From: Blautia glucerasea
GTDB taxonomy: Bacteria > Bacillota > Clostridia > Lachnospirales > Lachnospiraceae
Reading direction: 5' to 3'
Assembly: GCF_013304385.1 (NCBI RefSeq)
Contig: NZ_JAAITU010000005.1
Span: 1-64,000, forward strand
Length of the DNA: 64,000 bases
Shown here one piece after another: positions 41,604-50,814 of the stretch. The notes below the pieces were generated by a model, which made no database searches, was not told the origin of the DNA, and saw only the letters and a program-made list of their open reading frames with translations. Both the position numbers and the translations under genes were made by a program. Each line of letters begins with the position of its first letter. Position 1 is the first letter of the stretch.

Positions 41604-42929
41604 TTATTTTTCTTCTCTTTTATCAGGAAAGGGATCATCCAGAAAACGTGCAACATGAAACTCCCCTTTTTCTGCCTGGTAAAGCTGTAATAAAGCCAAA
41701 CCAATACCTGCTGCACCGTCAAAGCATCCGATAGGAGTACTTTTCTTACCAGGAGCGATCCTGTCAAGGGCAAAGCTCCATTTCGCCTGATCTGTTCCAT
41801 CCACAGATTCAAAAATGCCATGCTCTGCCAGCTCTTCCCCGCATTTTTCTGCCTGTTTCAGATATTTCTCATCTCCAAAGGCAGCCCAAAGCCCAAGATA
41901 CATATTCAGGATCCCAGCTGTACCGCAGCACAGATTATAAGTATTCCAGTAGCCTTCTGACCGGATCCTTGGAGCACCTACAGCCTCCAGTCCTTTTACA
42001 AGACTTTCCAGTTTCTCTTTATATTTAAGATCACCGGTAGCTTCATACATCTTGTAATAGTAACGTACTGTACCTGCTGGTCCGTGGCAGTACCCCAGGT
42101 AGAACAGATTTTTCCTGTCCGGAAGCCCGTGAGGAAGCAGCTTGCCGTTTCCTTTTTTCACTGCAACAGAATCCATGAATTCTGTAATTCCTTTGTTACC
42201 TTCCAGATATTTAGGATCATTCCCTGCTTCATACAGTTTCATAAGAACAAAGCCAATGCCTGCTGTACCCATTGGGAAATTGGGGTCAATATAATTATCA
42301 TCTGCCCCAAAATAGGAAGGATCTACTCCCGGATACCAGCATCCGCTCTTATCCTCTCTTCTTTGTTCCAACAGGTTTTCTCCTGCCAGAAGTGCAAATT
42401 CCTTCCACTTTGGATTCTTATATACCCTTGCTGCATAAATAAGAAACAGGATGGTGCCTCCATCTCCTACGATTCCAGGAAATGTAGACCAGGTATAACC
42501 TTTCCCATTTTTGCCAGTTCTGGCATCTTCCTGCATTTTGGAAATAATGGAAGCGACCGTATCAGCGTATATCTTTTTTCCTGTTACCAGATACAGCCTG
42601 GTAAGTGCAAAGCCAGCTCCGCTCCAACCGCTTGAGAAAGCATATTTTGAAAAGTTACGCTTCAGCTCAGGTTCGTTCTCCCAACGGTATTTCAGAAAAA
42701 AACCTGCCTCTTTTGCTTCATCAAGATATGTACTGTCTTTTGTCACATCGTAAAGTCCCAGAAGAAAACACAGGATCCCGGAAGCGCCTGCATACATGCA
42801 GATCTCATCATAATAGATAGGTCTTCCTTTGGCTACATCCTCAAGAGACCAGAAGATGCCTTCCGGTCCCTTTCTTTTTCTGGTATTGATAAAATTCATA
42901 GTCCTTTTAGCAATTTCCAGATAGTCCAT
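41604..42929 (-). CDS. Stand-alone LanC-like protein
   Basis: A 441-residue protein starting MDYLEIAKRTMNFINTRKRK (ATG at 42929, after GGAG). Seven GxxG-type turns mark the alpha-toroid: YAGASGI (~47), SGWSGAG (~100), VGDGGT (~154), MGTAGIG (~220), CHGPAGT (281), CCGTAGI (334) and CFDGAAG (402). Zinc ligands of lanthionine cyclases fit Cys281 and Cys334. The usual following His appears as Cys335. No lanthipeptide precursor, LanB/LanM or protease is nearby. It is co-transcribed with an ABC importer and a CysK-like enzyme, so it may act on a small thiol or a dehydroamino acid; this is inference. Confidence 0.75.
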   Translation of the reverse strand: MDYLEIAKRTMNFINTRKRKGPEGIFWSLEDVAKGRPIYYDEICMYAGASGILCFLLGLYDVTKDSTYLDEAKEAGFFLKYRWENEPELKRNFSKYAFSSGWSGAGFALTRLYLVTGKKIYADTVASIISKMQEDARTGKNGKGYTWSTFPGIVGDGGTILFLIYAARVYKNPKWKEFALLAGENLLEQRREDKSGCWYPGVDPSYFGADDNYIDPNFPMGTAGIGFVLMKLYEAGNDPKYLEGNKGITEFMDSVAVKKGNGKLLPHGLPDRKNLFYLGYCHGPAGTVRYYYKMYEATGDLKYKEKLESLVKGLEAVGAPRIRSEGYWNTYNLCCGTAGILNMYLGLWAAFGDEKYLKQAEKCGEELAEHGIFESVDGTDQAKWSFALDRIAPGKKSTPIGCFDGAAGIGLALLQLYQAEKGEFHVARFLDDPFPDKREEK

Positions 42930-42937
42930 AGTTATGA

Positions 42938-43990
42938 TCACTCCTGTGCAAATTTCCCGGTTTCCACGTTATAAGTAGTTGTTTCCGGAACACCATCAAG
43001 CACCGGGAAAGCCTTTTCTTCAAATTCTTTCTCATCCAGATCCTTATTCAGATCACCGGTAGCCTGCAGATCTGTAAATGCATTTTTGAAAGTATCTCTT
43101 GCTGCTGTTACACCTGGATTGAAATCCAGTCCTTTGATAATGCCTGCATTTGTTTCCACATCACCGGATACATATCCTCCTTCGATCTGGATCTTTGCCG
43201 CTTCTTCCGGATTTGCACTTGCAAAGGCTGCGCCTTTCTGTACAGCTCTTGCAAAGGCTGCTGCCCCCTCCGGATTATTCTTGATCATATCCTGAGTTAC
43301 AAGAGCCATGCAGCAGTATTCATCTTTGAATTTCTCATCTGTACCAGTGTCAAGAAGTTTTGTTACATCATAATTGGCTTCAATCATGGTTCCCATTGGC
43401 TCATGAACACCAATTGCATCTACAGCTCCATTGTCCAAAGCCATTGCAAGATCACTCATTGCATAAGCCACAAAATTCACATCTGCATCAGCACCATTTA
43501 CAACAAATCCCAGATCTGCCAGTTTTCTTTTTACTTCCAATGTACTGGAGTCTGAAAGACTTGGAACACCGATCTTTTTTCCCTTCAGGTCTTCCAAGGA
43601 ACTGATCCCTGAATCTGCCTTTGCATAAAACTTGGTGCAGCCTTTGTGTACACCTGTTACAAAGGAAACAGCAAGACCGTTGGAAATAGGAGTGATAAAG
43701 TTGCAGGCCAAGCCAAATGCAGCATCGATTTTTCCCGCAGTGATCAGGTCTACTGTCTCAGAGGAAGCAGCCACTGTTACTTCACATTTCTGTCCGATGG
43801 CTTCCAGCTCTTCCTCGAAATATCCGTTCTCAGCAGCTACCTGCATAGCAACACCACACACTGTATCTTTGCTTACCTGGATACGTACCACTTTCGTATC
43901 ATCTGCCTGACAGATCACAGTTCCTGCTGCAAGCATTGCTGCAACTGTAACAGCTGCTGTGATTTTTTTCAGTAATCCTTTTTTTCTCAT
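42938..43990 (-). CDS. Substrate-binding protein of a sulfonate/nitrate/taurine-type ABC importer
   Basis: A 350-residue protein; the ATG at 43990 (MRKKGLLKKITAAVTVAAML) opens a signal peptide. There is no clear lipobox, only a Cys in VICQADD near the cleavage site. The type II binding fold shows SSETVDLITAGKIDAAFGLA, SSLEDLKGKKIGVPSLSDSS and DNGAVDAIGVHEPMG, the NMT1/SsuA-like pattern. It precedes the LanC-like gene by 8 bp. The ligand is probably a small anionic or sulfur compound, judged from the family and the CysK neighbour. Confidence 0.85.
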   Translation of the reverse strand: MRKKGLLKKITAAVTVAAMLAAGTVICQADDTKVVRIQVSKDTVCGVAMQVAAENGYFEEELEAIGQKCEVTVAASSETVDLITAGKIDAAFGLACNFITPISNGLAVSFVTGVHKGCTKFYAKADSGISSLEDLKGKKIGVPSLSDSSTLEVKRKLADLGFVVNGADADVNFVAYAMSDLAMALDNGAVDAIGVHEPMGTMIEANYDVTKLLDTGTDEKFKDEYCCMALVTQDMIKNNPEGAAAFARAVQKGAAFASANPEEAAKIQIEGGYVSGDVETNAGIIKGLDFNPGVTAARDTFKNAFTDLQATGDLNKDLDEKEFEEKAFPVLDGVPETTTYNVETGKFAQE

Positions 43991-44072
43991 AATCTTTTTC
44001 TCCTCATGTATATAATAATTTTCTGTAACTATGTGACCATTTAATGCTTTTTTGCAAACTGCTGCCTTATCT

Positions 44073-44852
44073 TTATAAATAGTAATCCGGATCCTGTAAA
44101 TTTCCTGCAAAATTAAGGATCTCCAGGATTTCTTTTCTGTAATTCATAAACACATCCTGTCCACGTTTTCTTGGTCTGGACAAATCGATATTGATCACCT
44201 GCTCTACTTTTGCAGGTCTTGCTGACATTACCACTACTTGATCGGACAGATAAATGGCCTCGTCCACATCATGGGTTACCATGATCATGGTCATATTATG
44301 TTTTTTCCAGAGATCCATGATCATGTCCTGCATATTCATTCTTGTAAAAGCATCAAGAGCTCCCAAAGGTTCGTCCAGGAGAAGCACCTTGGGATGCCCG
44401 ACCAGTGCCCTGGCAAGTGCTGCTCTCTGACACATTCCTCCTGAGAGCTGGTGTGGATAGGATTTTGCAAAATCCTTCAAGCCTACCAGTTCCAGGAACT
44501 GATCCACATCTTCTTTCTTTTCTTTATATTCCCCTCTGGCTTTCAGGCCAAATGCCACATTATTACGTATATTCAGCCAGGGAAAAAGATTGGCCTGCTG
44601 AAATGCATAGCCTCTGTCTGCTCCTGCCTTTGTGATCTTCTCTCCATCCAGGTAAATCCCGCCCCGGTCAGGAAGATTCAGGCCTGCGATGGCTCTTAAC
44701 AGCGTGGTTTTTCCGCATCCGGAAGGACCGATCAAAGACACAAAGCTTCCCGGCTTTACAGTAAAGCTAAGATCGTTTAGTGCCACCACTTCTGAGCCGT
44801 CCGGATTTATAAATTTCTTCTGTACGTTATCAATCCTGATCTGGCCTACCAT
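44073..44852 (-). CDS. ABC importer ATPase (SsuB/TauB type)
   Basis: A 259-residue protein; the ATG at 44852 (MVGQIRIDNVQKKFINPDGS) has GGAG 7 bp upstream within the end of the permease gene. Walker A is IGPSGCGKTTLLRAI near residue 42, the signature LSGGMCQRAALARALV near residue 135, Walker B VLLLDEPLGALD near residue 158 and the H-loop MVTHDVDEA near residue 192. It energises the importer formed with the adjacent permease and binding protein. Confidence 0.92.
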   Translation of the reverse strand: MVGQIRIDNVQKKFINPDGSEVVALNDLSFTVKPGSFVSLIGPSGCGKTTLLRAIAGLNLPDRGGIYLDGEKITKAGADRGYAFQQANLFPWLNIRNNVAFGLKARGEYKEKKEDVDQFLELVGLKDFAKSYPHQLSGGMCQRAALARALVGHPKVLLLDEPLGALDAFTRMNMQDMIMDLWKKHNMTMIMVTHDVDEAIYLSDQVVVMSARPAKVEQVINIDLSRPRKRGQDVFMNYRKEILEILNFAGNLQDPDYYL

Positions 44853-45796
44853 TTGATCACTCCTCTCTGCCATACCAAAACCTGGTCTTTGATTTTAAAT
44901 ACAAGGGTGATCACCATTGTACAGATCACTGCGATCAGGATCAGCCCTGCATAAACATTTGCATAAAGCATCATGCTTTTTTCCCAGTTCAGATACCAGC
45001 CAAGTCCTGCGTCAGCGCCTAACAGTTCAGCGGTTACAAGGGTAACAAAAGCGCTGCAGGTTGCATAAAAGATTCCAAGGAAAATGCTTGGCATTGCTGC
45101 CGGAACTGCTACCTTAAAGATCCTGTTCAATTTGCCAGATCCAAGGGTAGAAGCCACTTCAAAGTAAGAATTATTAACATTCTGGATACCGCTGCTGGTC
45201 ATCAATGTTATTGGAAACCATACTGCCAGTGCAACCATGAATACGGATGCTGAATAAGTAGTTGTAAACAGTGACAATACCAGGGGCGACCAGGAGGTAG
45301 GTGGAATAGGCCCTACAAACTTCATAAACGGAGAGATCCAATAGCTTGCTTTTTTGTTGAATCCGATCAGGATACCTGTAAGGAATCCCAGGATCCCGCC
45401 TGCCAGAAATCCGCGAAGCAGAAGCTGTCCGGATGCCAGAATACATTGGATCAATAATTCATAATCAGTACCAAAAACGCCAAACACCCTGTCCAGACAA
45501 GGGAAAAACAATACCGGAAGTAATGCATATTTGGATGTGATCAGATTTATCACTGTGATCAGTACTGCTGTTCCTGCAATAAGGGGAGCCTTGTAGCTTA
45601 TCCTTTCATCCAGCTTTGCGCTGATAAATGAAGCAATAAACAAGATTCCGTAAACAACAGCCAGAAGTCCCAGAAAATACAGGAAATATGGGTGGTCTGC
45701 CGGTGGCTGCAATTCTGAATCCGATATTACAAGATCTGTAACTGCTCCCAGAGCCAGACCTGCAAACGGCAGAGTTTTTATTAATGTTTTATTCAT
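44846..45796 (-). CDS. ABC importer permease (SsuC/TauC type)
   Basis: A 316-residue protein with about six helices plus an N-terminal hydrophobic pair. The EAA-like loop is FEVASTLGSGKLNRIFKVAV near residue 215, followed by PAAMPSIFLGIFYATCSAFV. GFLTGILIGFNKKASYWISP is the usual central segment. It forms the membrane channel of the importer. The gene overlaps the ATPase start by 7 bp and follows the CysK-like gene by 72 bp. Confidence 0.9.
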   Translation of the reverse strand: MNKTLIKTLPFAGLALGAVTDLVISDSELQPPADHPYFLYFLGLLAVVYGILFIASFISAKLDERISYKAPLIAGTAVLITVINLITSKYALLPVLFFPCLDRVFGVFGTDYELLIQCILASGQLLLRGFLAGGILGFLTGILIGFNKKASYWISPFMKFVGPIPPTSWSPLVLSLFTTTYSASVFMVALAVWFPITLMTSSGIQNVNNSYFEVASTLGSGKLNRIFKVAVPAAMPSIFLGIFYATCSAFVTLVTAELLGADAGLGWYLNWEKSMMLYANVYAGLILIAVICTMVITLVFKIKDQVLVWQRGVIKW

Positions 45797-45868
45797 ACGT
45801 GTTCTTCCTTTTCCTGTTACGTAATGATTAATTCTCTTATATGATGATCAATTCTCTTACGCAATGCT

Positions 45869-46858
45869 TCAGTCTTCTTTGTACATATTTGTGGAGAGGT
45901 ATTTAAACGCATTATCTGCCAGGATCACTACTATATTTTTCCCTTCTGCTTCAGGTCTTTTTGCTACTTCAGTAGCGGCTTTTACTGCAGCTGCTGCAGA
46001 CTGTCCTAGAAAGATCCCGTCTGTTTTTACAAGCTTTCTGCCGGTTGCATAAGCATCTTCTGCAATAATATCAAGACACTCATCATAAGGCAGATGTTCC
46101 GGCGAAAAAAAAACCGGAATTTTGTCTGTTGGTACATCATCAAATGCCAGCACGCCGTCAATAGTATTTGCTTCCGGATGATCTAATGATTTTCTGGACT
46201 GTTTTGCTGGCTGCGCACCAATGATCTTTACATTCGGATTTTTTTCCTTAAAATATCTTGAAAGGCCTGCCAAAGTACCACCTGTACCAACAAGAGCTAC
46301 CACATAGTCTACCTTTCCGTCTGTATCTGCCCAAATCTCCGGTCCTGTGGTTTTATAATGTGCTTCCGGGTTGTCTTCATTTGTTCCCTGGTCGATGTAG
46401 AAATAGCCATGTTCTTTTGCATAGGCATTCATCACAACAGACAGTTTTCCCATTGTAAGGCCTCCACTTTTCAGCATTTCCAGAAATCCAGGTACATCTC
46501 CGGCCTGAAGCAGATTCACTCCATAGGCTTTCAGAATCAGGGTACGTTCTATAGATACTCCCGGCTGGATCACTACAGAATATTCATATCCTCTAGCATT
46601 GGCAAAGGCTGCTGTAGCGATCCCTGTATTGCCGCTGGTAAAGTCAAGGATCTTACCGCCAGGCTTCAACCTTCCGTCCTTTTCTGCCTCCAGGATCATA
46701 TTTAATGCTGCTCTGTCCTTAACGCTTCCGGATGGGTTAAAGTATTCCAGCTTTCCAAGAAGATGGGCTTTCAGCCCAAGGCTTTTCTCATAATTCTTTA
46801 ATTCTACAAGCGGTGTATGTCCAACTAATTCTGTGATTGACTGATGTATATTTGCCAT
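45869..46858 (-). CDS. Cysteine synthase-family PLP enzyme
   Basis: A 329-residue fold-type II PLP protein starting MANIHQSITELVGHTPLVEL. The PLP lysine lies in FNPSGSVKDRAALNM near residue 48. The substrate loop is TSGNTGIATAAFA near residue 75, and the phosphate site GTGGTLAGLSRYFKE near residue 185. CysK makes cysteine from O-acetylserine and sulfide, and relatives do other beta-replacements. As first gene of an importer and LanC-like operon, it may use an imported sulfur source or make a cysteine-type thioether rather than serve bulk cysteine synthesis. Confidence 0.85.
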   Translation of the reverse strand: MANIHQSITELVGHTPLVELKNYEKSLGLKAHLLGKLEYFNPSGSVKDRAALNMILEAEKDGRLKPGGKILDFTSGNTGIATAAFANARGYEYSVVIQPGVSIERTLILKAYGVNLLQAGDVPGFLEMLKSGGLTMGKLSVVMNAYAKEHGYFYIDQGTNEDNPEAHYKTTGPEIWADTDGKVDYVVALVGTGGTLAGLSRYFKEKNPNVKIIGAQPAKQSRKSLDHPEANTIDGVLAFDDVPTDKIPVFFSPEHLPYDECLDIIAEDAYATGRKLVKTDGIFLGQSAAAAVKAATEVAKRPEAEGKNIVVILADNAFKYLSTNMYKED

Positions 46859-47002
46859 GTTTCTTTCCTCTTTTATGATTTCTTTTTTTAGTTCTTTCTT
46901 TTACTGTTGATTTGCTTTTTGCTCTTGTTTTGGTTTGCTTGTTTCAAGTGTGTTCTTATATTTCCTAGTTTTTTGATATGTTTTATATGTTTTATGTTGC
47001 TT

Positions 47003-47050
47003 ATTATATCAAACTTTTCCGGATTGTCCAATATATTCCATTTATTGTCC
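47003..47050 (-). promoter_or_regulatory. Promoter of the CysK-importer-LanC operon with a repeated box
   Basis: On the minus strand TTGGAC (47031-47026) and TATAAT (47008-47003) are 17 bp apart, an excellent promoter. The plus-strand box ATTGTCC occurs at 47023-47029, over the -35, and again at 47044-47050, 21 bp away. Two boxes two helical turns apart suggest a regulator site. The rest of 46859-47203 is AT-rich, with a ~145 nt leader and the trpS terminator. Confidence 0.7.
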
Positions 47051-47099
47051 GTTATAGTTTTTTTCTATTTCAATAATACCAAATGTATAATAAACGCAA

Positions 47100-47140
47100 A
47101 TCAGGGTATGTACGGCTTTTCTCACCATACATACCCTGAT
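47100..47140 (-). terminator. trpS terminator
   Basis: ATCAGGGTATGTA (47100-47112) pairs perfectly with TACATACCCTGAT (47128-47140), followed by a modest T-rich tract on the minus strand. It separates trpS from the CysK operon promoter. Confidence 0.7.
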
Positions 47141-47203
47141 ATTCTTTATGTATCCTTACTTACACAATTGCTGAATCACATTTTCCATCAAATCTTCCGC
47201 CTT

Positions 47204-48250
47204 TTAATTCGCAAAATAATCAATCTGCATTGCATGGCGGACATCCTGCATAGTTTTGGCAGCTGCTTTTCTCGCTTCCTCGCTGCCCTTTTTCAGGATC
47301 TCATATACCTCCGGTATCCTCTGCTCCCAGGCCTTTCTGCGCTCTCTGATCGGTGCCAGTTCAGCCTGTACTACATTGTTCAGGAATTTCTTCACCTTTA
47401 CATCTCCAAGCCCGCCTCTCTGATAATGAGCTTTCAACTCATCCAAACAGCTGTATTCTGGCAAAAATTCCTGGAAATGCTCCGGTCTGCAGAATGCATC
47501 CAGATAGATAAATACTGGATTTCCCTCAACCTTACCCGGATCCTGCACCCGAAGGTGATTCGGATCAGTAAACATAGACATGATCTTCTTCTTGATCTCT
47601 TCCGGCTCATCTGAAAGATAAATACAGTTCCCAAGAGATTTACTCATCTTAGCCTTTCCGTCAATACCCGGAAGTCTGAGGCATGCTGCATTATCCGGAA
47701 GGATGATCTCCGGCTCTGTCAGGGTCTCTCCGTATACAGTGTTAAACTTATGCACGATCTCCTTACACTGCTCCAGCATTGGAAGCTGATCCTCGCCTAC
47801 CGGAACTGTAGTAGCATGAAATGCCGTAATATCTGCAGTCTGACTTACCGGATATGCCAGGAAACCTGCTGGAATGCTTGTCTCAAAATCACGCATTTTG
47901 ATCTCTGCTTTTACGGTAGGATTCCGCTGCAGTCTGGATACAGTTACAAGATTCATATAATAAAAGGTAAGCTCTGCCAGCTCCGGAATGGTAGACTGTA
48001 TAAAGATGGTGGATTTCTCTGGATCAAGCCCGCATGCCAGATAATCAAGTGCTACCTGGATAATATTCTGCCGTACCTTTTCCGGATGCTCTGCATTGTC
48101 TGTCAACGCCTGCGCATCTGCGATCATAATATATACTTTATCATAATCTCCTGAATTCTGAAGGGCAACTCTCCCTCTAAGTGAGCCTACATAATGTCCT
48201 ACATGAAGTCTGCCTGTAGGTCTGTCTCCTGTTAAAATGATCTTTTCCAT
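47204..48250 (-). CDS. trpS: Tryptophanyl-tRNA synthetase
   Basis: A 348-residue class I synthetase; the start at 48250 gives [20 protein letters not shown], so the HIGH-type motif reads HVGH. The KMSKS loop is [16 protein letters not shown] near residue 205. [20 protein letters not shown] and [20 protein letters not shown] are typical of TrpS. It charges tRNA-Trp. The trp genes lie 13 kb away in this window. I see no T-box in the 36 bp upstream. Confidence 0.93.
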   Translation of the reverse strand: MEKIILTGDRPTGRLHVGHYVGSLRGRVALQNSGDYDKVYIMIADAQALTDNAEHPEKVRQNIIQVALDYLACGLDPEKSTIFIQSTIPELAELTFYYMNLVTVSRLQRNPTVKAEIKMRDFETSIPAGFLAYPVSQTADITAFHATTVPVGEDQLPMLEQCKEIVHKFNTVYGETLTEPEIILPDNAACLRLPGIDGKAKMSKSLGNCIYLSDEPEEIKKKIMSMFTDPNHLRVQDPGKVEGNPVFIYLDAFCRPEHFQEFLPEYSCLDELKAHYQRGGLGDVKVKKFLNNVVQAELAPIRERRKAWEQRIPEVYEILKKGSEEARKAAAKTMQDVRHAMQIDYFAN

Positions 48251-48337
48251 TTGTCCTGTCTCCAATCCTCTTATTTGTCTTTTCTCACCAATCATCTGCA
48301 AGTACCATAGCCGAAAATCTTTGTCCTCAGCCTTATT

Positions 48338-49432
48338 TTATTCCTGTATCAGGTATACTTCTGTGTAGTACACACCCTTGCTTTCCCCTTCTGCATGGCT
48401 TCCTACATAAATATCAATGCAATTCTCCTTGATCGCACCGCCGCAGTCTTCTGCCACATATACCTGCCCGTCGATCACAACCTTGGAGCCATATGGGATC
48501 TGGGTAGGATCCACAGCAATGGTACGGTTGGTCACTGCAGTAACACCGGTAGATGTGATCCCATTGGACCATGGACCACAGCAGATACTGCATGGACAAT
48601 AATGTGTGATACGAAAAGTGCCAAGAGACTTCAGGGATGCATCTGCTGATACGGAAATAGGAGTGCCTACCTGTACGCCATCTGCGGCGGCACCGCTGCC
48701 ATTGACAGATGTCACACCGTCAACAGCCTCAGCAAAAACTCCTTCTCCTGCACTTTTGTGGATGCTTCCTGCCTGGATGTCTCCGTTCGAAGTAGAAGTA
48801 TCTGCTTTTGCCGTAAGGCTTTCATCCTCATAACCTTCCAGCACATTGGTAGGTATATATCCTGTACTGGATGTGCCTTCCTCATTTTCAAAAATGATCC
48901 GGCTCCAGATCCCATCTACAATGCCGGTTCTGGTGAGCTGATCCTCTTCCAGGACTTCACCTGTCACTTCGCCGTCTTTTCTTCCCGGAAAATCAAGAAC
49001 GTCACAATCCATGGCAACAGTAACCGTGTCATTCACATCTTCCAGTGCTGTGCCCTGGCCAAGCTGTATATCTGAAACAAAGCCACTGATCTGTTCTCCT
49101 GTATCGGATGTGTATTCTACCTTGCTCCAGCCATTATCACATACTGCAACCCGTTCCAGCTCTGTACCAAAGACAGCCGTATCAAGCACATCTCCTGTCT
49201 CTCCTGGCTTGGAATGTATCTGGGCACTCTTGGATGTAATATATAAATCCTCTGCATCCGCCAGCGCTGTCACAGTGCCTCCTGCCCCGTCATCCAATAA
49301 AAAGCGCTGCAGTGCTTTATCTTCCTGTTTGTATTTATCAACAATCCCATCATAATCCAGTACCTGAGCTGAAACAGGGATGGGTGTTAAAAGAGCTGTA
49401 CATAAGCCAGCCAGAAATATTTTTCTTTTCAT
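48338..49432 (-). CDS. Secreted SH3/3D-domain protein
   Basis: A 364-residue protein; the ATG at 49432 (MKRKIFLAGLCTALLTPIPV) gives a signal peptide ending VSAQ. Two SH3-like modules occupy about residues 65-125 (QIHSKPGETGDVLDTAVFGT) and 135-205 (VLEEDQLTRTGIVDGIWSRI). A C-terminal 3D domain has RITHYCPCSICCGPWSNGIT, TIAVDPTQIPYGSKVVIDG, and DCGGAIKENCIDIYVGSHAE with three catalytic Asp. The 3D fold is shared with MltA-type and Rpf/YuiC-type lytic enzymes, so it probably remodels peptidoglycan during growth or sporulation. Confidence 0.85.
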   Translation of the reverse strand: MKRKIFLAGLCTALLTPIPVSAQVLDYDGIVDKYKQEDKALQRFLLDDGAGGTVTALADAEDLYITSKSAQIHSKPGETGDVLDTAVFGTELERVAVCDNGWSKVEYTSDTGEQISGFVSDIQLGQGTALEDVNDTVTVAMDCDVLDFPGRKDGEVTGEVLEEDQLTRTGIVDGIWSRIIFENEEGTSSTGYIPTNVLEGYEDESLTAKADTSTSNGDIQAGSIHKSAGEGVFAEAVDGVTSVNGSGAAADGVQVGTPISVSADASLKSLGTFRITHYCPCSICCGPWSNGITSTGVTAVTNRTIAVDPTQIPYGSKVVIDGQVYVAEDCGGAIKENCIDIYVGSHAEGESKGVYYTEVYLIQE

Positions 49433-49554
49433 GGTCAGTCTCCTCTCTGTCAAGAAACCCATAAGCTTGTCTTCTGTCCCTACTCTGCCTTATCATAGCA
49501 CAGAACAGTGTCTCATTCAATTTTCTGACCCATGTTCACAGAATTTTTATAAAA

Positions 49555-50757
49555 TCAGCTGCTTTCTCCATCATTTTCCAGAACCTGAATGGCCCTCTGA
49601 AGCTGATTATCCTCTTCATGGCTGTAATCACTTTTGTTCAAAAGATTGGAATCCAGCTTCTCTTCTACATCCGGGGTGATCCCTGTCTTATGGATATTAT
49701 TGCCTTTTGGGGTATAATATTTGGAAACTGTAAGCTTCACTGCACTTCCATCCGAAAGAGTACGTATGGACTGTACGATCCCCTTTCCATAGGTAGTAGT
49801 ACCCACAATTGTTCCGATCCCGTAATCCTTAACTGCCCCTGCAAAAATCTCGGACGCACTGGCGCTGTTTTCATTAACCAGCACTGCCAGGGGGATATCA
49901 AGGGCATTTTTCCCGTCACAGGTTTCTTCTTCCCTGTTTCCGTTTTTATCCTCAGTATAAACGATCAGGCCTTCCGGAAGGATCTGCCTTAAGATATCAC
50001 AGACAGAATCCAGCAGTCCCCCTGGATTATCCCGAAGATCTACGATCATCTTCTCCATACCCTGATCCTTCAGATCCTTAAATGCGGTTGTATATTGTTC
50101 CTCAGTAACCCCTTTAAATTCTGTGATCCGGATATATCCAATCTTAGGCTCCAGCATCTCATGAAAAACAGATGGCAGTTCCACATCTGTAATAGGGACT
50201 GTAATGGTAAGAGGCTCATCTGCATTTTCTCTATGCACCGTAAGGATAACATTCTTGGCATCGCTGTCCCTGATCATAGATGCCACTTCAGAAACAGAGC
50301 TTTCTGTAATATCCTGTCCGTCAACAGCACTGACCACATCCCCTTCCTTAAGACCTGCTGCTTCGCCTGGTCCTCCCTCATAGCACTGAACGATCTGCAC
50401 GCCTCCTTCTTTATTCTCCTGCATCACAACGCCGATCCCTACATAGGACCCCTGAGAACTGGTATTTTCCTCCTGATATTCCTTTGCTGTATAGTATCTG
50501 GAATAAGGATCCCCAAGGCCATAGATCAATCCTGCATACAGCCCTTCTGCCAGTTCGTCTTCATCTTTATCCTCAAGATAATAAGTATCGATCAGTTCTT
50601 CCAGGTACTCCAGCTTCTGGACCCTGGCACTATCAGAAAGCACTGTCCCATCTGCTGGTACCTGTGCATATTTGTATCCTGCATATCCTCCTGCTGCCAC
50701 TGCAACTGTAAAAGCTGTACCAAAGGCTGCACCTTTCCAGAAATTATTATCTGCCAT
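49555..50757 (-). CDS. S41-family C-terminal processing protease with PDZ domain
   Basis: A 400-residue protein starting MADNNFWKGAAFGTAFTVAV, with a single N-terminal anchor. The PDZ domain (GGPGEAAGLKEGDVVSAVDG) is near residues 120-190. The protease core is VDLRDNPGGLLDSVCDILRQ, VLVNENSASASEIFAGAVKD with the nucleophile Ser near residue 303, and GKGIVQSIRTL with the catalytic Lys. A substrate-capping region lies at the C-terminus. It probably degrades or activates envelope proteins. It follows ftsX in the same direction, a common Firmicute order. Confidence 0.92.
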   Translation of the reverse strand: MADNNFWKGAAFGTAFTVAVAAGGYAGYKYAQVPADGTVLSDSARVQKLEYLEELIDTYYLEDKDEDELAEGLYAGLIYGLGDPYSRYYTAKEYQEENTSSQGSYVGIGVVMQENKEGGVQIVQCYEGGPGEAAGLKEGDVVSAVDGQDITESSVSEVASMIRDSDAKNVILTVHRENADEPLTITVPITDVELPSVFHEMLEPKIGYIRITEFKGVTEEQYTTAFKDLKDQGMEKMIVDLRDNPGGLLDSVCDILRQILPEGLIVYTEDKNGNREEETCDGKNALDIPLAVLVNENSASASEIFAGAVKDYGIGTIVGTTTYGKGIVQSIRTLSDGSAVKLTVSKYYTPKGNNIHKTGITPDVEEKLDSNLLNKSDYSHEEDNQLQRAIQVLENDGESS

Positions 50758-50814
50758 CATTCCTCCTGCAAAAGAGGGATTGACGCATCTGCATCAATCC
50801 CACATTCTAATACC

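Noticed and set aside
41604-42929. Lanthipeptide biosynthesis cluster
   Set aside because: A LanC-like gene is present, but I found no precursor peptide, LanB/LanM dehydratase, leader protease or LanT transporter nearby.
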